A stretch of 64,000 bases of DNA from the NCBI RefSeq assembly GCF_000383595.1, contig NZ_KB911581.1, forward strand, positions 4,124,496-4,188,495. Direction: 5' to 3'. Of this stretch, positions 57,270-64,000 are shown in pieces. The notes under the pieces are model-generated. The model made no database searches, was not told the DNA's origin, and saw only the letters and a program-made list of their open reading frames with translations. The stretch comes from Streptomyces bottropensis ATCC 25435 (GTDB taxonomy: Bacteria; Actinomycetota; Actinomycetes; Streptomycetales; Streptomycetaceae). Numbering within the stretch: position 1 is the first letter of the stretch; the number at the start of each line of letters is the position of its first letter. The translations under genes were made by a program, and so were the position numbers.

Positions 57270-58610
57270 ATGGGGGCTGCGGTCTCACCGGACGTGCGGC
57301 GGGGCGGTGTGGCGCCGGTGGTGGCGGCGCGGTGGGCGCTGTGGACGTTCGTCCTGGTCAACCTGGTGATCGTCGAGGTTCTGTTCCTCACCGCCGGGAC
57401 CGGGAAGAACGGGGTGCTCACGGTCGCCAAGTTCTTCGGCCTGCACGCCGCCGTGCTGATGTTGTTCCAGCTGCTGCTGGTGGCCCGGCTGCCGTGGCTG
57501 GACCGCCGTATCGGCATGGACCGGCTGACGGTGTGGCACCGGTGGGTCGGCTTCACCCTGCTGTGGACGATCCTCACCCATGCCGCGCTGGTGGTGCTCG
57601 GGTACGCGAGGCTCAGCGACACGTCGTTGCCGAAGACGTTCTCCGCGCTGGCCGGAGTGCCCGCTTCCCTGCTCGGCATGTGGGCCGCGGTGTTCGTGGT
57701 CGTGGTCGCGGCCGTCTCCGTCCGTCGGGTGCGGCGGCGGCTGCGCTACGAGACCTGGCACGGTCTGCACCTGCTGCTGTACCTGGCGTTGGGGCTGGCG
57801 TTCGTCCACCAGCTGCAGGAGACCACGACGTTCGCCTCGTCGTCGGCGGCCGAGGTCTACTGGTGGGCGCTGTGGCTGTTCGCGTTCGGATCCCTGGTGA
57901 CCGCGCGCCTCGTCGTGCCCGTGTGGCGGAACCTCTATCACCGGTTCCGGGTCGTGGCGGTGGTGCCGGAGTCGGACGACGTCGTGTCGGTCCACATCTC
58001 CGGCCGTCACCTGGACAGGCTGCCGGCCAGAGCCGGCCAGTTCTGCTTCTGGCGCTTCCCCGGGCACAACCACTGGTGGCTGGCGAATCCGTTCTCACTG
58101 TCGACGGCACCCGACGGCCGTGCGCTGCGCCTGACCGCGAAGGCCGCGGGCGGCGCCAGTGCCGGACTTCGGCATCTCCCGGTCGGGAGCCGGGTCTTCG
58201 TCGAGGGGCCGTACGGGGCGTTCACCTCGCTGCATCGCACCCGCCCCGGGGCCCTGCTGATCGCCGGCGGGGTGGGGATCACACCCGTCCGGGCCCTGCT
58301 GGAGGAGGAACCGGCCGGCGATGTCGTCGTGCTCTACCGGGTGCGCAGCGAGAGGGACGCGGTGCTGCTCGGCGAGATACGCGCACTGGTCGCGGCGCGC
58401 GGCGGTCGGCTGTACCTGCTCACCGGCCGCCGCGGGGAGGGCAGGCCGCCGTTCGAGCCGGAGAGCCTGGGTGCCCTGGTCCCCGACATCGCCGAGCGCG
58501 ACGTGTACGTGTGCGGTCCGCCCGCGATGACCTCGGCCGTGCTCAGCGGCCTGCGCGCGCTGAAGGTCCCCCGACGGCAGGTGCACGCCGAGAGGTTCGG
58601 CCTGGCCTGA
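57270..58610 (+). CDS. Ferric-reductase-like transmembrane oxidoreductase
   Basis: A 446-residue membrane flavohaem-type protein. Six helices in the first 220 residues carry paired histidines (WHRWVGFTLLW, ILTHAALVVLG, TWHGLHLLLYLALGLAFVHQ). The FAD site is NPFSLSTAPDG and the NAD(P) site LIAGGVGITPVRALL, with a C-terminal VYVCGPPAM. It should pass electrons from NAD(P)H across the membrane to ferric iron or another acceptor. GGGGGAG precedes the ATG. It is a second, more conventional relative of the membrane flavoprotein at 45 kb. Confidence 0.9.
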   Translation: MGAAVSPDVRRGGVAPVVAARWALWTFVLVNLVIVEVLFLTAGTGKNGVLTVAKFFGLHAAVLMLFQLLLVARLPWLDRRIGMDRLTVWHRWVGFTLLWTILTHAALVVLGYARLSDTSLPKTFSALAGVPASLLGMWAAVFVVVVAAVSVRRVRRRLRYETWHGLHLLLYLALGLAFVHQLQETTTFASSSAAEVYWWALWLFAFGSLVTARLVVPVWRNLYHRFRVVAVVPESDDVVSVHISGRHLDRLPARAGQFCFWRFPGHNHWWLANPFSLSTAPDGRALRLTAKAAGGASAGLRHLPVGSRVFVEGPYGAFTSLHRTRPGALLIAGGVGITPVRALLEEEPAGDVVVLYRVRSERDAVLLGEIRALVAARGGRLYLLTGRRGEGRPPFEPESLGALVPDIAERDVYVCGPPAMTSAVLSGLRALKVPRRQVHAERFGLA

Positions 58611-58780
58611 GCCGAGGTGGGCTCCGCGGGGAGGCGGACTCGTGGGTACCGGAGCGGTCCCGTGGGCACCGGGCCCGTGGGCACCGGGGTTGATCGGGGA
58701 GCGAGGGTGCCGTGGAGGGCGGGGCGCGGCGGAGGGTGGGTGCCCGGGCCGAGAGGGCCCGCCCGACTAGGGTGGGGGCC

Positions 58781-59983
58781 ATGTCCCCCACAACTCCGGC
58801 TCAGCCGCCCCTCGTTGATCCTGCCGAGCTGGTCGCGGATCCGTACGCGGTCTACGGGCGGCTTCGCGAGGCGGGGCCCGTGCATCGCATCGCCGGAACG
58901 GACGGGCTGCCCGCCTGGCTGGTCACGCGCTACGACGATGTGCGCGAGGCCCTTGCCGACCCCCGGCTCTCTCTCGACAAGAGCAACGCGGCACCCGGTG
59001 GCTACCACGGGCTCGCGCTGCCGCCGGCGCTGGACGCGAACCTTCTGAACATGGACCCGCCGGACCACACCCGCATCCGGCGCCTGGTGTCCCGGGCGTT
59101 CACCCCACGTCAGACGGCCCGGCTGCGCGACCCCATCAGAAGGACCGCGGACGCGCTGCTCGACGCCGTCGCACCGTACGGCCGGGCCGATCTGATCGCC
59201 TCGTACGCGGCGCCCCTGCCGATCACCGTGATCTGCGACCTGCTCGGCGTGGCCCCGCACGACCGGCACGACTTCCGCGCCTGGACCGACACCCTGATCG
59301 CGCCGGACCCCGCCCGGCCGGGCCGGGCGAAGGAAGCCGTGCGCAGCATCCTGGCGTTCTTCACCCGGCTCATCGACGACAAGCGCGCCGACCCCGCGGA
59401 CGACCTGCTCTCCGCGTTGATCGCCGTACGCGACGACGAGGACCGGTTGAGCGAGGACGAGTTGATGTCGCTCGCCTTCCTGATCCTGATCGCCGGATAC
59501 GAGAACACCGTGCACCTGATCGGCAACTCCACCCTCGCTCTGCTCAGCAACCCCGACCAGCTGAGCGTGCTGCGCGCCGACCCCGGCCAACTGGCAGGCG
59601 CGATCGAGGAGTTGGCCCGCTTCGACGGTCCGGTGCCGCTGGCCATCCGGCGTTTTCCCGTCGAGGACGTCATCATCGGCGGCGTCCGCGTCCCGGCCGG
59701 GCAGACCGTCCTGCTCTCCCTGGCCGCCGCACACCGGGACCCACGCCGCTTCGTCGGACCGGACCGGCTCGACCTGGACCGTGACGCCACCGGTCATCTC
59801 GCCCTGGGGCACGGCATCCACTACTGTCTCGGCGCGCCGCTGGCCCGCATGGAGACCGAGATCGCCCTCGCCGCGCTCCTCGACCGGTTCCCCGGCCTGG
59901 CCCTCGACATCGCGCCGGACGCGGTACGTCGACGGCCGTCCATGCGCGCCCGTGGGCTGCTCGACCTGCCGGTGCGTTTCTGA
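58781..59983 (+). CDS. Cytochrome P450 (class I, bacterial)
   Basis: A 400-residue soluble P450. The I-helix oxygen-activation motif is LILIAGYENTVHLIG and the haem-binding loop GHGIHYCLGAPLARME, with the ligand at Cys349. The ETR-type region and EELARFDGPVPLAIRRF are typical of CYP107-like enzymes. No ferredoxin or reductase gene adjoins it, so redox partners come from elsewhere. The spacer before it has two and a half copies of a GTGGGCACCGGG-type repeat (about 58642-58690). A relic of another gene follows its stop. Confidence 0.92.
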   Translation: MSPTTPAQPPLVDPAELVADPYAVYGRLREAGPVHRIAGTDGLPAWLVTRYDDVREALADPRLSLDKSNAAPGGYHGLALPPALDANLLNMDPPDHTRIRRLVSRAFTPRQTARLRDPIRRTADALLDAVAPYGRADLIASYAAPLPITVICDLLGVAPHDRHDFRAWTDTLIAPDPARPGRAKEAVRSILAFFTRLIDDKRADPADDLLSALIAVRDDEDRLSEDELMSLAFLILIAGYENTVHLIGNSTLALLSNPDQLSVLRADPGQLAGAIEELARFDGPVPLAIRRFPVEDVIIGGVRVPAGQTVLLSLAAAHRDPRRFVGPDRLDLDRDATGHLALGHGIHYCLGAPLARMETEIALAALLDRFPGLALDIAPDAVRRRPSMRARGLLDLPVRF

Positions 59984-60008
59984 GCGCCGCTCGTCGACGG
60001 GGGCGCGG

Positions 60009-60168
60009 GCGGGCCTCCCTCACCTGCTCCAGGCGCAGGTCCTGCGGATCAACGGCAGGGCCCGCATCCTTACCGACGCCCCGTTCTTCGACGCGATGGC
60101 GCTGGACGGGCGGCGCACCACGCCGGCCCTGGTGCTGGAGATCGACGAGATCTATCTGCACTGCCCCG
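60009..60168 (+). pseudogene. C-terminal remnant of a pyridoxamine-oxidase-like protein
   Basis: The frame reads VLRINGRARILTDAPFF, then ALDGRRTTPALVLEIDEIYL and HCP. It matches the C-terminal region of FMN-binding PPOX-family proteins of the MSMEG_1061 type as I remember it. The first two thirds of the gene are missing and no start is present. It overlaps the 3' end of the convergent phosphatase gene. Confidence 0.65.
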
Positions 60169-61315
60169 CAGTCGCTGCGGTCGGCTTGCGGAGCAGCAGC
60201 AGCGCCGCGTCGTCGTGGAGCCGGCCTCCCACGTGCGTGAGCAGTTCGTCGTGGAGTGCCGAGAGGGTGTGGGCCGGCTCGTCGGACACATGGTGGGCCA
60301 GGCGCTCGGCGAGGGGGTAGAAATCGCGGTCGCGGTCCCGGGCCTCCGTGACACCGTCGGTGTAGAGCAGCAGCTGATCCTCGTCGCCGAACGGCAGGAT
60401 CCGCAGACCGGGCGTCTCGCCCGTCAGGGCGCGCAGCCCCAGCGGCGGGGCCGGGCAGGCGGGCTCCACCGGTACGACCCCGGAGCCGCGCACCAGCAGC
60501 GGCGGCGCGTGTCCGCAGTTGACCAGCTCCAGCCGGCCCGGGCCGGGGTGCCCGGCGACGACCGCGGTGACGAAGTCGTCGCTGCGGAGATTGCGCGCCA
60601 GACTCCGCTCGATCCGGTCGACGACGGCGAGGAGATCGGGCTCCTCGAACGCCGCCTCGCGAAAGACGCCGAGCACCAGGGCGGCTATCCCGACCGCCGG
60701 CAGCCCCTTGCCGCGCACATCGCCGACGATCAGCCGGACCCCGTACGGGGTGGGTATGAGGGCGTAGAGATCTCCGCCGATCCGGGCCTCGGCCGCGGCG
60801 GCGCTGTAGCGGACGGCCACCTGGAACGGGCCGACGGTCGCCGGTACCGGCTGGAGCAGGGCGTGCTGGGCGGCCTCGGCGACCGAGCGCACGGCCGCGA
60901 GCACCCGCTCGCGGCGCCCGCGCAGGGCGCTGGCCAGGCCGCTCGCCAGGGTGACGGCCACCAGTGCGGACAGGACGGCGGCCAGCTCACGGCCCGGCGC
61001 GCCGTCCCGGACGCCGAGCATCGTGCCCAGTACCCCGGCGAGGAGACCCACCCAGAGGACGCCGCGCGGCCCGCCGGTGGTGGCGGCCAGCGCGGGCCCC
61101 GCGGCGAGCAGCGGCAGCCAGGTCAGCCCGGAGCCACCGAGGAGGCCGACGAACACGATCACGGAGACGATCAGCACGGGCAGTGCGGGGGTACCGGAAG
61201 CCAGTTGCGCGGCGACCCGGCTGGGGACCGGCCTTTCCGGGGCCGACGTCCGCGCCCGGGACGGCCGGTTCGGCGTCGGCCTGTGGTCGCCACAAAGCTC
61301 TCGGGTATGGCTCAT
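60152..61315 (-). CDS. PP2C-type (SpoIIE-like) phosphatase with membrane anchor
   Basis: A 387-residue protein. Three or four helices at about 45-130 (LIVSVIVFVGLLGG and following) are succeeded by a SpoIIE-type PP2C domain: ARIGGDLYALIPTPYGVRLI, VGDVRGKGLPAVG, VNCGHAPPLLV, LLLYTDGVTEARDRD and the terminal HDDAALLLLR. The metal-binding aspartates of active enzymes are present. Such phosphatases control anti-anti-sigma factors in streptomycetes. The start at 61315 is chosen; longer frames lack a site. Confidence 0.9.
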   Translation of the reverse strand: MSHTRELCGDHRPTPNRPSRARTSAPERPVPSRVAAQLASGTPALPVLIVSVIVFVGLLGGSGLTWLPLLAAGPALAATTGGPRGVLWVGLLAGVLGTMLGVRDGAPGRELAAVLSALVAVTLASGLASALRGRRERVLAAVRSVAEAAQHALLQPVPATVGPFQVAVRYSAAAAEARIGGDLYALIPTPYGVRLIVGDVRGKGLPAVGIAALVLGVFREAAFEEPDLLAVVDRIERSLARNLRSDDFVTAVVAGHPGPGRLELVNCGHAPPLLVRGSGVVPVEPACPAPPLGLRALTGETPGLRILPFGDEDQLLLYTDGVTEARDRDRDFYPLAERLAHHVSDEPAHTLSALHDELLTHVGGRLHDDAALLLLRKPTAATAGQCR

Positions 61316-61416
61316 GTGTCGCCCGCGATCCTCACTCGTCTGGGGAGTCAGCGCTCCGGAATCGTCCGTTTCATCCAGGAAAGAGGATCGGCCCGAGTGC
61401 CACAAGGACATGGATT

Positions 61417-62181
61417 TCAGATAGTGAGCGACAGGCCCCTGGTCACGCGGCTCGCGATCGGCAGAAGCCGTTCCCGGACCTCCGGCAGCCGGGAGAGCCG
61501 GTCCGAGCGCAGCGAGACGCCGAGCGAGCCGAGCGTGTCCCCGCTGTACACGGGCACCGCGATGCAGACCGTGCCGAGGGAGTACTCCTCCAGGTCCGTG
61601 ACGGCCGGCGCGACGGGCGAGGAGTCCAGCCGCCGGAGCAGCTCCGGGGCGTCGGTGATGGTCCTCGGGGTGAGATCGGCCAGGTGGTGCCGGGAGAGAT
61701 AGTCCCTGCGGGACTCCGCGTCCAGCTCGCGCAGCACCGACTTGCCCAGCGCCGTGGCGTGCCCGGCGTCCTCGAAGCCCACCCACAGATCGACCCGGGG
61801 TGCCCGGGGGCTGTCCACGATCTCGGCGACCCGGATCTCCCCGTCCTCGTAGAAGGTGAGGTAGGCGGCGCCGGCCAGCTCGTCCCGCAGCGCGGCGAGC
61901 GTCGGACGGACCCGGCTGAGCAGCGCCTGGCCCCGCCCGGTGGTGTGCAGCGCTCCCACCTTGTCGCCCAGGACGAAGCCGCCGTCGGCCAGTTTGCGCA
62001 GGTACCCGTCGTGGACCAGGGTCCGCAGCAGGTGGTAGGCGGTGGCCAGGGGCAGCCCCGTCTCGCGGGCCAGTTGCTTCGCCGGAGCGCCGTTCTCGTG
62101 CGCGCTCACCGCCTCCAGCAACCGGAAGGCGCGCTGAACGGACGCGATGAGGGTGGGGCCGGGGCCGTCGTGCACAGCCAT
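61417..62181 (-). CDS. IclR-family transcriptional regulator
   Basis: A 254-residue regulator. The N-terminal winged helix is ASVQRAFRLLEAVSAHENG and AKQLARETGLPLATAYHLLR. The effector domain has GHATALGKSVLRELD and VCIAVPVYSGDTLGSLGVS. It is divergent from an SDR gene, so regulation of that gene is likely. A 17-bp palindrome lies between them, nearer the SDR start. Confidence 0.93.
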   Translation of the reverse strand: MAVHDGPGPTLIASVQRAFRLLEAVSAHENGAPAKQLARETGLPLATAYHLLRTLVHDGYLRKLADGGFVLGDKVGALHTTGRGQALLSRVRPTLAALRDELAGAAYLTFYEDGEIRVAEIVDSPRAPRVDLWVGFEDAGHATALGKSVLRELDAESRRDYLSRHHLADLTPRTITDAPELLRRLDSSPVAPAVTDLEEYSLGTVCIAVPVYSGDTLGSLGVSLRSDRLSRLPEVRERLLPIASRVTRGLSLTI

Positions 62182-62317
62182 AGGACCAGGGTGCGCCGGT
62201 CGTGCGGAGCGGGCAAGCGACGCCCCCGGCGCGGGCGCTCGCTCATCTCCCGCGTGGAGGCCACGGCCCGGGTGATGCGAGCCCGACCGGGTTCGGGGTA
62301 CTCGGGCGGCGCAGCAT

Positions 62318-62334
62318 CGGACACGCCGTGTCCG
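62318..62334. promoter_or_regulatory. Palindrome between IclR and SDR genes
   Basis: CGGACAC-GCC-GTGTCCG is a perfect 7-bp inverted repeat. It lies 27 bp before the SDR start. It is a candidate IclR operator. Confidence 0.4.
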
Positions 62335-62360
62335 GCGCGTCAGTCCTGAGGAGGTACGGA

Positions 62361-63350
62361 ATGCGACTGCGGGAACACGTGGTGGTGGTGACGGGAGCGT
62401 CCAGCGGGATCGGCAGGGCCACGGCCGAGGCCTTCGCGCGCAAGGGGTGCGCCGTGGTGCTGGCGGCCCGCCGCGAGGAGGCGCTGGAGGCGACCGCGCG
62501 GGAGTGCGAGCGGCATCGCGGGGCCCGGACGCTGGTCGTGCCGACCGACACGACGGACGCCAAGGCGGTCGACGACCTGGCGAGGCGGGCCGTGGAGGAG
62601 TTCGGCCGGATCGATGTGTGGGTCAACAACGCGGCCGTCAACGCCTTCGGCCGCTTCGAGGACGTGCCCCTGGAGGACTTCCGCAGGGTCCTGGACGTCA
62701 ACGTGATGGGCTACGTGCACGGGGCGCGCGCGGCACTGCGGGTGATGCGGGAGGAGGGGCGCGGCACGCTGATCAACATCTCGTCCATCGTGGGCGCCGT
62801 CGCCCAGCCGTACAGCCACCCGTACAGCATGTCCAAGCACGCCGTCCAGGGGCTCGGATCGAGCCTCCGGCAGCAGCTGCGGGTGGAGGGTGTCAAGGGC
62901 ATCCGGGTGTGCACCGTGATGCCCGCGACCATCGACACCCCGCACTTCGAGCAGGCGGCCAACCACACCGGACGCAAGGTGGTCGCCATGCCGCCGGTCT
63001 ACAGCCCCGAGCGGGTCGCCCGGACCGTCGTCGACCTCGTCCGCCACCCCCACCGGGAAGTGGTGGTCGGGCCCGCGGGCAAGGCCCTGGTGCGCCGGTC
63101 GCGGAAGAACCCGGCCCTCGCGGAGCGGGCGATGGCCCGGCAGACCGAGAAGACCCACCTGTCCCACGAGGAATCCGCCCCGGCCACGCACGGAGCGCTG
63201 CACGTACCGGCTCCCGGCGAGGGGGCGGTGCACGGCGGCTGGGGCGGCCGGCGGCGAACCGCACTGCGCAGGGTGGCCGTCTACGGGCTGGTGGGAGCGG
63301 GGGTGGCGGCCGCCGGGCGCCGGATCGGGCGCGAGCTGTCCGCCGCCTGA
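62361..63350 (+). CDS. Short-chain dehydrogenase/reductase with C-terminal extension
   Basis: A 329-residue SDR. The cofactor site is VVVTGASSGIGRATAEAF, followed by VNNAAVNAFG. The catalytic Ser lies in LINISSIVG and the YxxxK in HPYSMSKHAVQG, where Tyr and Lys are both present. Residues from about 255 form an extension with a basic, Gly-rich, weakly hydrophobic end (VAVYGLVGAGVAAAGRRIG) that could associate with the membrane. GAGGAGG precedes the ATG. The substrate is unknown. Confidence 0.9.
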   Translation: MRLREHVVVVTGASSGIGRATAEAFARKGCAVVLAARREEALEATARECERHRGARTLVVPTDTTDAKAVDDLARRAVEEFGRIDVWVNNAAVNAFGRFEDVPLEDFRRVLDVNVMGYVHGARAALRVMREEGRGTLINISSIVGAVAQPYSHPYSMSKHAVQGLGSSLRQQLRVEGVKGIRVCTVMPATIDTPHFEQAANHTGRKVVAMPPVYSPERVARTVVDLVRHPHREVVVGPAGKALVRRSRKNPALAERAMARQTEKTHLSHEESAPATHGALHVPAPGEGAVHGGWGGRRRTALRRVAVYGLVGAGVAAAGRRIGRELSAA

Positions 63351-63435
63351 CGTCCGCCGCCTGACCGGGCCGCCGACGCGCGGCGCACCGGAGCGCGTGT
63401 GCGAGGACGACGCGCGAACCGGCGTACGAGGACGG

Positions 63436-63472
63436 CGGGGTGTGCGGGCCCGAACCAGGCCCGTACACCCCG
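63436..63472. terminator. Bidirectional terminator between SDR and P450
   Basis: CGGGGTGTGCGGGCC and GGCCCGTACACCCCG form a 15-bp stem with one G-T wobble and a 7-base loop. It is placed between the convergent SDR and CYP152-like genes. Confidence 0.75.
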
Positions 63473-63564
63473 CCGAGTCGCCGAGTCGCCGAGTCGCCGA
63501 GTCGCCAGTCGCGGTCAGCCGTCGGCTGTCGGCGTCGGCCGTCGGCGTCGGCGTCAGCCGTCGG
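63471..63564. repeat. CGCCGAGT tandem array and GTCGG-rich tract
   Basis: Four perfect 8-bp units (63471-63502) and one with a base deleted are followed by a GTCGGC/GTCAGC-rich tract to about 63564. The array touches the terminator stem and lies before the P450 stop. A slippage-prone simple repeat. Confidence 0.8.
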
Positions 63565-63579
63565 AGGTCCCCGGGGCCG

Positions 63580-64000
63580 TCACCCCGCCGCCCGCCCCGC
63601 GGCACGGGCCCGCGCCGGTACCCGGACGGACTCCATGACGAACCCGCTGCGCACCCGCGCCGGCATCCGCGTCAGCGGGATCCGCAGGTCCTGCGCGGGT
63701 ACGTCGTACTCCAGCCGGGCCAGCCGCGGCCCCAGAGCCCGCAGCAGCGCGACGGTGACGTCCTCGCCGGGGCAGCGATGACCGGTCGCGCGGTCGCCGC
63801 CGCCCTGCGGTACGAGGTCGTCGCGGCGGGGCGGTCGCTCCAGGAACCGCTGGGGTTCGAAGGTGAAGGGGAGGTCCCAGAGATCGGGGTCGTGGTTCTG
63901 TCCGTACAGGTCGAGCAGGACCATGGCGCCCGCCGGGATCGGTTCGCCCCGCCACTCCAGGTCGGTGACGGCCCGCCCGCCGACGAAGGGGGCGAACGGG
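63580..64000 (-). CDS. CYP152-like cytochrome P450 (peroxygenase type), 3' part
   Basis: The C-terminal 139 residues of a P450 that continues past the window edge. The frame is open from 64000 and begins PFAPFVGGRAVTDLEWRG. The haem loop region reads GGGDRATGHRCPGEDVTV, the form found in the fatty-acid peroxygenase family (CYP152), as do DLYGQNHDPDLWD and RIPLTRMPARVRSGFVME. CYP152 enzymes use hydrogen peroxide directly to hydroxylate or decarboxylate fatty acids. The identity of the missing N-terminal part cannot be checked. Confidence 0.85.
   Translation of the reverse strand, partial: PFAPFVGGRAVTDLEWRGEPIPAGAMVLLDLYGQNHDPDLWDLPFTFEPQRFLERPPRRDDLVPQGGGDRATGHRCPGEDVTVALLRALGPRLARLEYDVPAQDLRIPLTRMPARVRSGFVMESVRVPARARAAGRAAG

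Noticed and set aside
58781..59983. The P450 as a conservon-associated P450
   Set aside because: Some conservons carry a downstream P450, but this gene is about 39 kb from cvnD with many unrelated genes between.

Overview
The window is a high-GC actinobacterial chromosome segment, almost certainly from Streptomyces or a close relative. The evidence is GC-rich third codon positions throughout, a complete four-gene conservon (cvnA-B-C-D), several families common in streptomycetes (a DUF6397-like protein, a DUF5709-like protein, roadblock/LC7, DUF742), frequent ATGA stop/start overlaps, and TTA leucine codons confined to a few accessory genes. I found no rRNA, tRNA, CRISPR array or complete insertion sequence.

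Layout. 0-2.4 kb: a GAF-type regulator, a cluster of nested tandem repeats and a Tat-type amidase. 2.5-6.7 kb: the xylose locus, with a ROK repressor, xylulokinase and divergent xylose isomerase around a palindromic operator candidate. 6.8-14.3 kb: a proline-rich membrane protein, a SNF2 helicase coupled to a SWIM zinc-finger protein, small conserved hypotheticals and a methyltransferase. 14.4-21.4 kb: an MHYT membrane protein, the conservon plus an extra roadblock gene, and a DUF6397-like gene. 21.3-30.2 kb: thioesterase II, an RNA-helicase-like protein, a YdjM-like membrane protein, a DUF5709-like protein and a heterodimeric ABC exporter. 30.4-39.8 kb: a lipoprotein L,D-transpeptidase, a PNGase-A-like secreted protein, DctA, a MarR regulator divergent from a second ABC exporter, an MltG-like protein, a flavoprotein monooxygenase and YjbQ.

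39.8-50.1 kb is the accessory core. It holds a two-gene STAND module (alpha/beta-hydrolase fused to NB-ARC, then a separate TPR protein), a decayed IS3-type transposase, and an operon of a free-standing NRPS adenylation domain, a ferric-reductase-like membrane flavoprotein and a crotonase. Several gene relics follow, including a 19-codon fragment of a second YjbQ. The STAND protein and the adenylation protein each carry one TTA codon, which suggests bldA (developmental) control. 50.1-64 kb: a Tat-exported amine-oxidase-like flavoprotein, a large SMI1/KNR4-like protein, a secreted peptidase/beta-lactamase-fold pair, a ferric-reductase-like oxidoreductase, a P450, a PP2C phosphatase, an IclR regulator divergent from an SDR, and the 3' end of a CYP152-like P450.

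The strongest candidate for an undescribed system is the STAND module at 40.3-43.5 kb. Its hydrolase/NB-ARC/TPR composition parallels NLR-type immune proteins, but the TPR part is a separate, translationally coupled gene. The second is the TTA-containing adenylation/membrane-flavoprotein/crotonase operon. Functions are inferred from motifs read by eye; no database search was run.
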